From contig JAIBCM010000001.1 in assembly GCA_019694135.1 (NCBI GenBank), forward strand, positions 1-64,000: a stretch of 64,000 nucleotides of DNA, written 5' to 3'. The notes under the pieces are model-generated. The model had not been told where the DNA came from and made no database searches. It was given only the letters and a program-made list of their open reading frames with translations. Positions 54,760-63,776 of this stretch are shown here, in pieces. Made by a program: the position numbers and the translations under genes. How positions within the stretch are numbered: the first letter of the stretch is position 1; every line of letters begins with the position of its first letter. Origin of the DNA: Verrucomicrobiia bacterium. Lineage in GTDB: Bacteria; Verrucomicrobiota; Verrucomicrobiia; JADLBR01; JAIBCM01.

Positions 54760-55938
54760 ATGCCAACTTCGCTTTTAAGAGAAGCCAAAGAATTGTCCGA
54801 AACCCTTATCCATTGGCGTCGCGCCCTACATGAACATCCTGAAACCGCGCATGAAGAACAATGGACCTCCCAATTTATCCAAGGTCGACTCAAAGAAATC
54901 GGCATCCCTTTTCAAGCGCCCATTGGCGCAACAGGCATTCTTGCCTCTCTTGGCCCCAGGCCCACCGCAGCCAGTCCTATCATTGCTCTACGCGCCGATT
55001 TTGATGCCCTGCCCATTGAAGAAAAAAATGATCTACCCTTTCGATCCAAAATTCCTGGCAAAGCACACCTTTGCGGACACGATGCGCACACGGCCATCTT
55101 ATTAGGCGCCGCCACCCTCCTTAAAAAACATGAAAGCGAATTAAAACATCCTATTCGTCTCATATTTCAACATGCTGAAGAAGTCATTCCTGGTGGCGCA
55201 AAAGATTTCTTAAAAGCCGGCGCTTTTGAAGGAGTAAAAAACGCTTATGCCTTGCACAACCATCCCGGCTTGCCCGCAGGCGTTTTAGGCATCAATACTG
55301 GTGCCGTCATGGCTGCGGCGGGAAAATTTGAAATCGAAATCATCGGCAAAGGCGGTCACGGCGCTTTTCCGCAACATTGCATCGACCCCATCACCATAAC
55401 CGCCGAAATGATTGGCGCCGCGCAAACTATTATTAGTCGAAAAATTTGTCCCTCAGATAGTGCCGTAATTTCTTTCGGTAAAATCCAAGCGGGTCAAGCT
55501 TACAACGTCATCCCAGACAAAGTCTTTCTTAATGGCACCACTCGCGCTTTGACACATGAAATTCATCATCAATTACGCGATCAGTTGGAAAATTTAATTC
55601 GCGGCATCACCCAAGCCCACGGCGCCACTTACCATTTTAAATGGGAAAAAGGCAATCCCCCCCTACATAACAACACCCAAGCTGCCGAAGTAGTAAGAAA
55701 AGCTGCCCAAGCTTTGGCCTACGAGGAAAATCAAATTCAAACCACCACTCCTATGATGGGCGGAGAAGACTTCTCTTTCATCGCTGATCAAGTTCCAAGC
55801 TGTTACTTCTTTTTAGGCACACATGACGAATCCCAACACGTCGGCGCAACCTGGCACTCACCTGAATTTCGTATCAATGAAAAAGTTCTCACCCAGGGCG
55901 CAGCCCTTTTTGCCCAAATTGCTTTTAGTCCTCCTTAG
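54760..55938 (+). CDS. M20D-family amidohydrolase (hippurate or N-acyl-amino-acid hydrolase)
   Basis: A metal-dependent hydrolase of amide bonds in acyl amino acids; the substrate is not predictable. The motifs RRALHEHPE, ALRADFDALPIEEKN, HLCGHDAHTAILLGAA, FQHAEEVIPGG and MMGGEDFSFIAD supply the usual ligands. The lid domain GKGGHGAFPQHCIDPI is present. I place the start at ATG 54760 (392 aa); an upstream TTG at 54724 would overlap the thrB start. Its stop overlaps the convergent coiled-coil gene in TTAG. Confidence 0.9.
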   Translation: MPTSLLREAKELSETLIHWRRALHEHPETAHEEQWTSQFIQGRLKEIGIPFQAPIGATGILASLGPRPTAASPIIALRADFDALPIEEKNDLPFRSKIPGKAHLCGHDAHTAILLGAATLLKKHESELKHPIRLIFQHAEEVIPGGAKDFLKAGAFEGVKNAYALHNHPGLPAGVLGINTGAVMAAAGKFEIEIIGKGGHGAFPQHCIDPITITAEMIGAAQTIISRKICPSDSAVISFGKIQAGQAYNVIPDKVFLNGTTRALTHEIHHQLRDQLENLIRGITQAHGATYHFKWEKGNPPLHNNTQAAEVVRKAAQALAYEENQIQTTTPMMGGEDFSFIADQVPSCYFFLGTHDESQHVGATWHSPEFRINEKVLTQGAALFAQIAFSPP

Positions 55939-56771
55939 GGCATTATGGAAGTACCGGGTAAAGCAGATGAATGGCTATGATCTTTTCCCTCAGCCATTTC
56001 CCACACAGAAGGTTTTGTAGCTTCCTGAGAAATCTCCTGAACTGCTTTACCCATTGCAGCCGCTGTCTTAACGGCAACGGGTGGCGTATTAGCGGCTTTA
56101 AGAGCGCTGAGACATGATTCGACAGCCCCATCCATAACTGGACTTAATGGATTTTCAATTAACTCCAAACTTGCAAGCCCGACATCCACAACACCAACAG
56201 GCTCGCCTTGAACAAGAGTCTCCATGATTTGGGGAATGCTGGGAGAATTCAGAGCCTCTATTCCATCCCAAAAATCAACCGATTCTCCCAATTTCACTTT
56301 TTCTTGTAATACAAGAGGGCCACCGATCCAACTTGAAATGCCTTTTTCCGATCGCTCAATAGCAATAGACGCCTCCTCAACCAGTACGGAACGCAATTGA
56401 TCCGGTGCCACCGCCAAATCACCTACTACTTCCTCTTTAATAATAGCAATATCGGCAGACGCTTTATCATGAAGCTTTTTTAGGTAATGATATCTACCCA
56501 CTTTGGAATTATAAATTCTCCTTGCATTATCCACTGATTTTTTTGCTGTAGCCACCTCTCTATTTGCAACTATTTTTTCAGCACCGTGGAGTTGATCGGC
56601 TCTTTTCTCAGCCATCTTAAGAATGTCACGAGCTGCTTTTAAAGCCAGACGAGCAGTATCTCGTTCTGCAATCGCTTTGGCCACCTCCTGCTCTATAGCC
56701 ATCATCGAATGCACTTTACGAATTTGAGCAATATAACGAGCTCCTTTCAGTAGGATTTTGCTCTTACCCAT
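55935..56771 (-). CDS. coiled-coil protein, type 1, short form (cluster gene 4)
   Basis: I know no family for this 278-residue protein. It has no signal peptide. A basic N terminus (MGKSKILLKGARYIAQIRK) leads to an Ala/Lys/Glu-rich helical module at about residues 27-105, ending YHYLKKLHDKA. A domain with SSWIGGPLVLQEKVKLGES (about 146-164), VQGEPVGVVDVGLASLELIE and AAAMGKAVQEI follows, then PSVWEMAEGK near the end. The last two-thirds is closely matched in the 58693-59805 product, which has one more helical module. Transcribed last of the four. Function unknown. Confidence 0.8.
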   Translation of the reverse strand: MGKSKILLKGARYIAQIRKVHSMMAIEQEVAKAIAERDTARLALKAARDILKMAEKRADQLHGAEKIVANREVATAKKSVDNARRIYNSKVGRYHYLKKLHDKASADIAIIKEEVVGDLAVAPDQLRSVLVEEASIAIERSEKGISSWIGGPLVLQEKVKLGESVDFWDGIEALNSPSIPQIMETLVQGEPVGVVDVGLASLELIENPLSPVMDGAVESCLSALKAANTPPVAVKTAAAMGKAVQEISQEATKPSVWEMAEGKDHSHSSALPGTSIMP

Positions 56772-56872
56772 GACTTAAACTTAAAGAAAAAGATTCGCAA
56801 TAAAAAGGAAAAATAAATTAAAAATCCCCACAAATAGCATCGATTATGAATTGAAATTTTTGACTTAGAACT

Positions 56873-58585
56873 TTAAGGCATCAGGGAAAATATAGGTTGA
56901 GAAGCTGCATCGATTGTGTCTGGCGTGAAGTTATCCCTCAGTGTAAAATTTGCGCCTCCCACTTCTGGAGCTTCTGCTTGTTTTTCCGAAACCCCTTTTT
57001 TTCTACCAGCTGCCTCCGCCAAAGCCCACACAGCACGATTGTCTTTCACAACTCCACTGTTAGTGATTGCTCCTTGCTGGCTTTGAGCTTTCGCCTCTTC
57101 AATTTGCGCCAAAGCGCTACGGATCGTCCCACCCCGAGGCGTAAAAGCATTCACTACCGCGCTTCCTGCGGACTCCATGCCTTTAATGCCTACTGTTAAC
57201 GATCGATCAATCCCATCGGAAGCTTTGCCCAACCCTCCAATCAACGGATCTACTACAGGCGCTGCTGTCTCAGAGGTTAACACTGGTATAACAACCTTTT
57301 CTACGATCTTTTTCTCGGAAGTTTCAGCTCTGTCGCCAGCATCGCAAACAGTAAAGCCACTCATAATACAAGGCCCGATACTCGCTCCATCAGCAATAAC
57401 TTCTTCCACGGTATCCACAACACCCAAAACAGTTCCTCCTACCGTCTCAACAATGGGGTAAGGCTTGTCTTCTTCACTCAAATTTTGCGCTCCGCCAGTA
57501 ACAGCAACACCTCCTCCCAAACGATCACGAAAACGTTTAAGAATTTGCCATTTGCTAGAATAACTACTCTTCGCCTTTCTCACTGCCAATTCCGCAGCGT
57601 CATGCTCAGCCACAGCCGCATCGATAATTTCTTTTTTAGCTCCTTGTTTACGCAACGATGCAACTTTATTCTTGGCGGCAGTAGCAAGTGAACGGGATTC
57701 TCTTAAAGCAATACGCGCTTTTTCAAGTTCAGCAGAAGCAAGTTCAACGTTAGCTTGAAAAGGTGTTTGATCTGAATTTCTTACAGATGGCACTCCTGCT
57801 TCTCTGAAAGAAGTATCGGCTAAACGTTCAGCTTTTTGCATCGCATAATCATATTTCGACACCTTTTCCTTAGTAATTTCTCGTGCTTTCCCCCAAATTT
57901 CCCGGGTTCTTTCAACTTCTGCTTCAGCTTCGGCAAGCATTTTCGGATCGGTAACCCTCCTCGCGCGAATCATTTCGATATTCCTTTCAGCCGTTTTAAA
58001 AGCATCACGGGCTTGCACTAAATTTTCATGCGCTACTTCAGCTTCCTGAAAAGTTTTTTCTAACTCATCAATAATTGCCTGAGCTTGCCTTTCTACCTCA
58101 TCAGCCGATCTTCTTTGAACTTCGGGATCTAAACGTAGAGCATCCTGCCTTAATTGCTTAGCAGTCACGAGTTTTTCCTCACGAAGTTTGATGGCAATTT
58201 CCAATCTATCTTGAGCGAGAGCCAATTCTCTTTCAGCTTCAGTAACCGCCGCCTGAGTTTGAATCCCTTCACCCAATGCGCTCACTTGAGCACGAGCCAC
58301 CAATAAAGATTCCTTAGCTTCTTTTACAGCTTTCTGCGCTGATTTCACATTAGCAATCGCTATATTATACTCAACATTCGACTTTCCTACTGCACGCCAT
58401 GCTGCTTCAGCCTCTTCACGTGTCAAAGCTACAGCTGCTTCTCGAATAGTACGTGCACGAACTGCAGCAGAATCCCGAAGTGCTTTAGCAGCGTTTTCTA
58501 CATGTGCCGCATCACGAACTACACGCACTTTGCGTGCCTTGCGCACTCCATCTAAAGCCTGAACTATTTTTGAGGTTTTACCCAT
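56873..58585 (-). CDS. long coiled-coil protein, type 2 (cluster gene 3)
   Basis: This 570-residue protein begins MGKTSKIVQALDGVRKARKV and has no signal peptide. Residues 25-365 are almost wholly charged helix with repeated Ala-rich units, broken by short SKYDYAMQKAER and SSKWQILKRFRD motifs like the module ends of the type 1 proteins. The C-terminal part is less charged (VETVGGTVLGVVDTVEEVI, then APVVDPLIGG). RAVWALAEAAG and NFTLRDNFTPDTID follow. The last matches NFTPMDNFTPDTAD in the 59883-61013 product, so the two are paralogues. No family is recognised. Confidence 0.8.
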   Translation of the reverse strand: MGKTSKIVQALDGVRKARKVRVVRDAAHVENAAKALRDSAAVRARTIREAAVALTREEAEAAWRAVGKSNVEYNIAIANVKSAQKAVKEAKESLLVARAQVSALGEGIQTQAAVTEAERELALAQDRLEIAIKLREEKLVTAKQLRQDALRLDPEVQRRSADEVERQAQAIIDELEKTFQEAEVAHENLVQARDAFKTAERNIEMIRARRVTDPKMLAEAEAEVERTREIWGKAREITKEKVSKYDYAMQKAERLADTSFREAGVPSVRNSDQTPFQANVELASAELEKARIALRESRSLATAAKNKVASLRKQGAKKEIIDAAVAEHDAAELAVRKAKSSYSSKWQILKRFRDRLGGGVAVTGGAQNLSEEDKPYPIVETVGGTVLGVVDTVEEVIADGASIGPCIMSGFTVCDAGDRAETSEKKIVEKVVIPVLTSETAAPVVDPLIGGLGKASDGIDRSLTVGIKGMESAGSAVVNAFTPRGGTIRSALAQIEEAKAQSQQGAITNSGVVKDNRAVWALAEAAGRKKGVSEKQAEAPEVGGANFTLRDNFTPDTIDAASQPIFSLMP

Positions 58586-58692
58586 AATAACAAACTAAAC
58601 TAATTTAAAATAATTTTTCATTTTTACAATAGGTGTTTCAACCTTTTTTTAAATTAAACCTTTTAATCTAATACAGCGCCGAAACCTCACAT

Positions 58693-59805
58693 TTAAAAAA
58701 TGATAATAGATTGTGATGATGAAGGTTGCGGAACAACATCAGTCGTTTTTCCCTCTGCTATTTCCCACACAGACGGTTTTTCTGTTTCTTGCTTAGCAAT
58801 TTCTTGAACCGCTTTACCCATTGCAGCCGCTGTCCTAGCTACCGTAGGTGAAGTCTTAGCAACTTCAAGGGCACTCAAATTGGAGTCGATGGATATATCC
58901 ATGATAGGATCTAAGGGATTTTCAATAAACTCTAAACCCGCAAGACCAACATCAGCAACACTCACAGGCTCACCTTGAACAAGAGCATCCACCATTTCTG
59001 GCACACTTAAGGGATTCATCATGTCCATAGCATCCCAAAAACCTAATGACTCCCCTGATTCTATTTTTTCTTGAAGAACCAAAGGGCCTCCAATCCAAGC
59101 TGAGATATCTCCTTCAACTCGTTTCAAACATTTTCCGTAAATTTGTTCTTTCGAAACCATCGTGCTTCTTCTCGCTTTGGTCAATTTTTCTGCTTCTACT
59201 ACAGCCCTCTCCGCGGTTTGAATCTCAGCAGAAGACGCTCCCCTATAATGCAGGTCTGCGAGATGTTTTTCAGCAATCCTCAAGTCGGCGCGCGCTTTTT
59301 TGAAAGCAACCCGAGCTTCATCTCTAATACGGGTTGCCACTTGCAACTCTTTTTTAGCAATATCCGCAGCGCTCTCTATGCCCGCTCGCTCTATCGCTTC
59401 CAAAGCTTCATTAACAAGCACGTTACGAGCTTGATCCGGCTCAAATTCTAAATGATTCAGTTCTGGTTTTTTCTCGGTAGCAACAGATGATTCTTTAGGT
59501 AGTTTGGATCTAATATAATGGTAATGTCCTGTCTTTTTTCCTAAAAGGGCTTCAGCTTCATAAGCAGCCCTCCTAGCTGCAGTAACTTCAGCTTGAGCGG
59601 CTGCTTGCTCGACGCCGTGCAGCCCTTTGGCTTTCCCTTCAGCCACTTTAAGAACCTCACGAGCTTTTTCTAAAGCCACTTTTGCCGTAGCACGCTCTTG
59701 CGCCGCTAGAGCAAGCTCTTCAACGGTTCCTACATAACGTGTTCTGCGAGAAAACGCGCGGAGTCCTCCTCGAATCCCTTTTAATATTGTGTTTGTCTTA
59801 CCCAT
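58693..59805 (-). CDS. coiled-coil protein, type 1, long form (cluster gene 2)
   Basis: This 370-residue protein starts MGKTNTILKGIRGGLRAFSR. It has a helical module (about 27-105) ending GHYHYIRSKLPKE. A second, related module (about 142-231) holds ARADLRIAEKHLADLHYRG. The C-terminal domain is shared with the short form: SAWIGGPLVLQEKIESGES, VQGEPVSVADVGLAGLEFIE, AAAMGKAVQEIA and PSVWEIAEGK. It differs from the short form by the extra 90-residue module. No signal peptide or enzyme motif is seen. Confidence 0.8.
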   Translation of the reverse strand: MGKTNTILKGIRGGLRAFSRRTRYVGTVEELALAAQERATAKVALEKAREVLKVAEGKAKGLHGVEQAAAQAEVTAARRAAYEAEALLGKKTGHYHYIRSKLPKESSVATEKKPELNHLEFEPDQARNVLVNEALEAIERAGIESAADIAKKELQVATRIRDEARVAFKKARADLRIAEKHLADLHYRGASSAEIQTAERAVVEAEKLTKARRSTMVSKEQIYGKCLKRVEGDISAWIGGPLVLQEKIESGESLGFWDAMDMMNPLSVPEMVDALVQGEPVSVADVGLAGLEFIENPLDPIMDISIDSNLSALEVAKTSPTVARTAAAMGKAVQEIAKQETEKPSVWEIAEGKTTDVVPQPSSSQSIIIF

Positions 59806-59882
59806 TTCTCTAATTGTAATAGAAAAACTCTGGATAAAAAAAGATTAAATTTAAAAGAAATTCTATAAAATATTAAAAATAA

Positions 59883-61013
59883 TCATGGAGAAATTTTAGG
59901 CGAAGCAGGAGCCACCACCCCAGGATCAACCGATTGACAGGTTTCTTGAGATACATCGGCTGTGTCTGGTGTAAAATTATCCATCGGCGTAAAATTTTGC
60001 GTTTCTTGAGTTTGATTTGGTTTTTTGCCGGCAGCGGCCCATACGGCATCCATATTTTTTTCTCGAAGCCCTCGATTAATCGCCTCATCATCCGCATTTG
60101 CTGATACTCGGTTTAGACTTCTTTGCGCTTGCTCTGCCTTAGCAACTACCACAGCTTGAACAGCCCCCTCACCTCCTGGAACTATTGAGAGCACTGCTTC
60201 GGCATAAGGAACAAGAGGCTCAATCACATATTTATTCATTCCAGTAATACCCGGATCCACCACATGATCCATAACCGAAATTGCTGCAGGCGCTACCACA
60301 TTTTCCATTAAAAAATTTTCTGCTTCTGCAAAACCAGGAATAGGAACAAATCCCGCGACTTCCCAAGCAACATCCGTGGCGCTCAGGGACTGAGTCTCTC
60401 CAACAACTGGACGATCTGATGCTTCACTTGTGCCAGGTGCCGTTACCACCATGGCTGCACCCGCGCTTCCGGAGCGGGCTTGAGCTAATGCTTTTTCAGC
60501 ATCACCCACCCTCTGATCTGCAACCAGTGAAAGCTCGTCTGCATGCACCGCAACTGCGCGAGCTTCGTCCGCAGTTCGTTTAGCAACACGAACTCTCTCT
60601 AATGCTGTGCCGGCTTCAGATTCAGCAATCTTCAAAGCTTCAGACGCTTGCTCACGAGCAATTCGAGCGCTTTCTAACATTTCTCTAGCTCTTTCTATGG
60701 AAGTATGATTGATAGTCCCACTCTCAGCCGACATCAACACTTGATCGGCGTGCACGAAGTCAGCCCGAGCTGCTTCCATAGTCTGCTTAGCCTCACGAAG
60801 TTTTTCTGCCGCTTTGAGACTCTCCGCTTCAACTCCCTCTACTGCTTGTGCAGCCTTTCCTGCTTCAGCCAATTTGCTTGCCGCTTCTACACGCCGCAAT
60901 TCAGCAGCGTGTTTTGTTTCTTGAACTGCAGCACGTAGCCGACGAATTTTACGAGCCATTTTTATGGCACGAAAGCCTGACCAAGCAGATCGACCAAGAA
61001 TATTACCAGCCAT
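59883..61013 (-). CDS. coiled-coil protein, type 2 (cluster gene 1)
   Basis: This is the first gene of the cluster, with a promoter and a good ribosome binding site (AAAGGA). The 376-residue product starts with a basic helix (AIKMARKIRRLRAAV). Ala-rich coiled coil covers about residues 25-185. A less charged segment follows (SATDVAWEVAGFVPIPGFAE, then VMDHVVDPGITGM). DAVWAAAGKKP and NFTPMDNFTPDTAD lie near the end. The C-terminal half resembles the 56873-58585 product. Function and location are unknown. Confidence 0.8.
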   Translation of the reverse strand: MAGNILGRSAWSGFRAIKMARKIRRLRAAVQETKHAAELRRVEAASKLAEAGKAAQAVEGVEAESLKAAEKLREAKQTMEAARADFVHADQVLMSAESGTINHTSIERAREMLESARIAREQASEALKIAESEAGTALERVRVAKRTADEARAVAVHADELSLVADQRVGDAEKALAQARSGSAGAAMVVTAPGTSEASDRPVVGETQSLSATDVAWEVAGFVPIPGFAEAENFLMENVVAPAAISVMDHVVDPGITGMNKYVIEPLVPYAEAVLSIVPGGEGAVQAVVVAKAEQAQRSLNRVSANADDEAINRGLREKNMDAVWAAAGKKPNQTQETQNFTPMDNFTPDTADVSQETCQSVDPGVVAPASPKISP

Positions 61014-61049
61014 AAGGGTTCTTTCCTTTGTTACTTAATATTAAAATTA

Positions 61050-61079
61050 TCTATAACTATCTAATAAGAGTTCTGTCAA
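61050..61079 (-). promoter_or_regulatory. promoter of the coiled-coil cluster
   Basis: On the minus strand TTGACA (61074-61079) and TATAGA (61050-61055) are 18 bases apart. They lie just after the stop of the YfhO-like gene and 37 bases before the first cluster gene. The -35 box is perfect. It suggests the four-gene cluster is transcribed separately from the upstream gene. No similar strong promoter was seen before the other three genes. Confidence 0.65.
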
Positions 61080-61083
61080 TGCA

Positions 61084-63654
61084 TTAAATTGAAACTTTTT
61101 TGTCGCAGGTAGGATTACGTCTAAAAATCAAAAAAAGACCCAATCCAACCCATGCAACGAGTGCAAAGGCAGAAATCCAAAATCCGATTAAGGACGGTTT
61201 AAACTCCATAACAATTTCATTATTTTCGCCTGCCGGAACTTGCACGCCACGCATGAGGTAATTACAACGTAATAACGGTGTGGGCTGACCGTTCACAGTC
61301 ACCTTCCAATTGGGATCGTATTTATCATTCACCAGCAAAAGGCACGCATCCACATTTTTGGATCGCAGCACGATGCGTTTCGGTGAGTAAGAAACGTAGC
61401 TAACTTCATCGCCACTGGCATCATGAATACCCACCGGCCCTAATGTTAATGGACTATCTTTAGAAACCAGCACTTCATGAAAAATATCAAAATTAGGATC
61501 AGGCAAAAGCGCTAGCGCTTGCTGATCATCCACCACACGCCAAGCTCGATAAAGTTGCGCACGAGGCAAAACATTGGGAAATTCAATCAGTGCCAGCTCC
61601 CCAGCCCCAATCTGCATGCCATATTGACCTTCTTCATTTTGAATCAGACCAAACTGCATGACCGTTTGAAAGCGTTTGTATTGCGGATCAAGCTGCTCAT
61701 TCAGTTGCTCAGTCGTGTCCGACCCAGCCAAGAAAAATCGGGTATTGGTCAATTCCCAAAGTCGCAACGGGTTACTCTGTAAAGCTCCCATGTAAGCGGC
61801 GTAATCCTCCGGCACGCGCGGCAATTGAGCAAATTCCAGACATTGAATATTGTAATAAAGAAAATGGTGTTGATGCCATTCGTTATAAAGCGGATATTGT
61901 CGCGCTAAAATAGACACACGACCATAATAAGGCGGATTTTTCTTTAACTCATCCAGCACGGGGTTAGAAGCGTAACGCTCTTTATAATTGTAATATTGAA
62001 TCCACGGCCAATCGGCTCTTCCCAAATCCAAAAGCAAAATCAAAGTAAGAATCGCGCAACCCCAAATCGCTTTTTTTCCACGCCACCAGCCAGCTACCAC
62101 GGCAATTAAAGCTGCCAAAGTAAGCGTTAAAAAACCTATAAAAAACCACATTTCAGTAATCACATGAGCAACGATGTAATCCACTAAATCGCCAAAATCA
62201 TTGGCTTTAAGATAAGCCGCTATCGAGCCTCGTGAACCGACAACTCCGATTAAAGCTACCACGCCCAACCCTAAAACGACCTGACTCCCCCGCACCCATT
62301 TTTTCTCAAATGGCTCAGCTTGCTGATTCAACCATTGCTTAAATCGTTTAACCGGATCCGTTGATACATTTTTTCCTAAACTTTTTTCTATTGCAGGCGC
62401 ATTGAAATAACGTCTTTGCCAATCAAGCAAGGCATAGCCAAAAAGAATCAAAATGGATAAGGCAAAAGGATGCATGAATTTAATCGGATTGCGAATGGTT
62501 GAAAAATAAGGCAACGCATAAACAAATTGATAAAAAGGCGCATACCTTCCCCAAGCCAGCAAAAGAGAAACCACTGCAGCCCCTGCCCAAAACCAAACAA
62601 TTTTTCTTTCTCGATCGGAAAATGCCACGTTTTCTTCATCCTGTTTTCTTCTACGAAATGTGCTAACTAATGCCCAAACTGCTCCTGCCACAACGAGCAA
62701 ACCCGGATAATCGCCCGCCCCCGAATAACGAGCAAAACCTTGTTTGCTCTGCTCATAACCCGGAGTACGACCCACCTCCCCCCAATAATTTCCTCCCTCA
62801 GGTGTGTCCATGCGATAACCCCAAAAACCCGGCACCAGCAAACGAATCGTTTCCACCTTCGGCATGCTCCACTGCGTGGCAAAATCCCATCGTTGTTTTT
62901 TTGTCTGAGTATCCTGAGCAGTGCCCACAACTCCTTTGATCTGCGTATTAACCATCACATCCAGAGTTCGCCAGCTAGCAAATACTGCGATGACAGCAAC
63001 GACACCTACCCTAAGTATTCCAAAACCTAAGCGCTTGCTAATTTTACCTTTCTCTAAAAGACTCAAAAAAACTACGTAAGCCGCAAAATACAAACTGTAA
63101 AAAGCACCGATATCCGGAACAAATGCTACTGCCAACCCAAGGCATAAACCGGAAAAAATAAGTGATAAAGCATTGAGTCTAGAAGTCACGAAACCAATCG
63201 CTAATAATAGATAAGCTGCCAATAATGCGGGTCCCGGTAATCCCCAGCATGCATGAGAAAAATAGGTAGAATTTAACATTGCAGCAAAAGCGATAATGAT
63301 TAATCCCTTTCCTAAGCGCATTTTCCAACCCCAAGCTGCCGCACTTAACCCCAACAAAAACAATACAAAAGGCACTGCCCAATTCGCAGCAAACATGGCT
63401 CCAGTCAAAGCACGAAAGATTTCGTAAGGCCCAAAATTAAAAGCTCCCCCGTTTATCCCCAACCAGTAAAAATCAAACCAAGCCCCCTTTAATCCCTTCA
63501 TGCCTTCTAAAGCAGGATGAACCGTGAGAGCTAAAGGCGCATCATTGGAAAATAGAACGGAATCTGGGTCAAAACTTCGATAGAACAGTAATAGCAAAAT
63601 GATGACTAAGGAAATGAAAAGGAATAAAAAATGGGTATATTTTTTAAATATCAT
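61084..63654 (-). CDS. YfhO-like multi-pass membrane protein
   Basis: The 856-residue protein has about twelve to fourteen hydrophobic segments in its first 560 residues. A large non-membrane C-terminal domain and a final transmembrane helix (FWISAFALVAWVGLGLFLIF) follow. The first loop contains NDAPLA and WFDFYWLGINGG, like the Asp-bearing loop of GT-C glycosyltransferases. RNPIKFMHPFALSILILFGY and NDKYDPNWKVTVNGQPTPLL are typical of YfhO proteins, which glycosylate surface polymers. The acceptor and sugar donor are unknown. Confidence 0.82.
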   Translation of the reverse strand: MIFKKYTHFLFLFISLVIILLLLFYRSFDPDSVLFSNDAPLALTVHPALEGMKGLKGAWFDFYWLGINGGAFNFGPYEIFRALTGAMFAANWAVPFVLFLLGLSAAAWGWKMRLGKGLIIIAFAAMLNSTYFSHACWGLPGPALLAAYLLLAIGFVTSRLNALSLIFSGLCLGLAVAFVPDIGAFYSLYFAAYVVFLSLLEKGKISKRLGFGILRVGVVAVIAVFASWRTLDVMVNTQIKGVVGTAQDTQTKKQRWDFATQWSMPKVETIRLLVPGFWGYRMDTPEGGNYWGEVGRTPGYEQSKQGFARYSGAGDYPGLLVVAGAVWALVSTFRRRKQDEENVAFSDRERKIVWFWAGAAVVSLLLAWGRYAPFYQFVYALPYFSTIRNPIKFMHPFALSILILFGYALLDWQRRYFNAPAIEKSLGKNVSTDPVKRFKQWLNQQAEPFEKKWVRGSQVVLGLGVVALIGVVGSRGSIAAYLKANDFGDLVDYIVAHVITEMWFFIGFLTLTLAALIAVVAGWWRGKKAIWGCAILTLILLLDLGRADWPWIQYYNYKERYASNPVLDELKKNPPYYGRVSILARQYPLYNEWHQHHFLYYNIQCLEFAQLPRVPEDYAAYMGALQSNPLRLWELTNTRFFLAGSDTTEQLNEQLDPQYKRFQTVMQFGLIQNEEGQYGMQIGAGELALIEFPNVLPRAQLYRAWRVVDDQQALALLPDPNFDIFHEVLVSKDSPLTLGPVGIHDASGDEVSYVSYSPKRIVLRSKNVDACLLLVNDKYDPNWKVTVNGQPTPLLRCNYLMRGVQVPAGENNEIVMEFKPSLIGFWISAFALVAWVGLGLFLIFRRNPTCDKKVSI

Positions 63655-63776
63655 TACCTTGAGTTAAGAAGTATTTTTTTTCTTTTAAAGAAGAAAATAG
63701 GAATTGAACTTTTGTAAAATCTTTTTAATTCTAAAAGACAAAGCTTACTTTTGCATCTAAATGTTATCATAATCCT

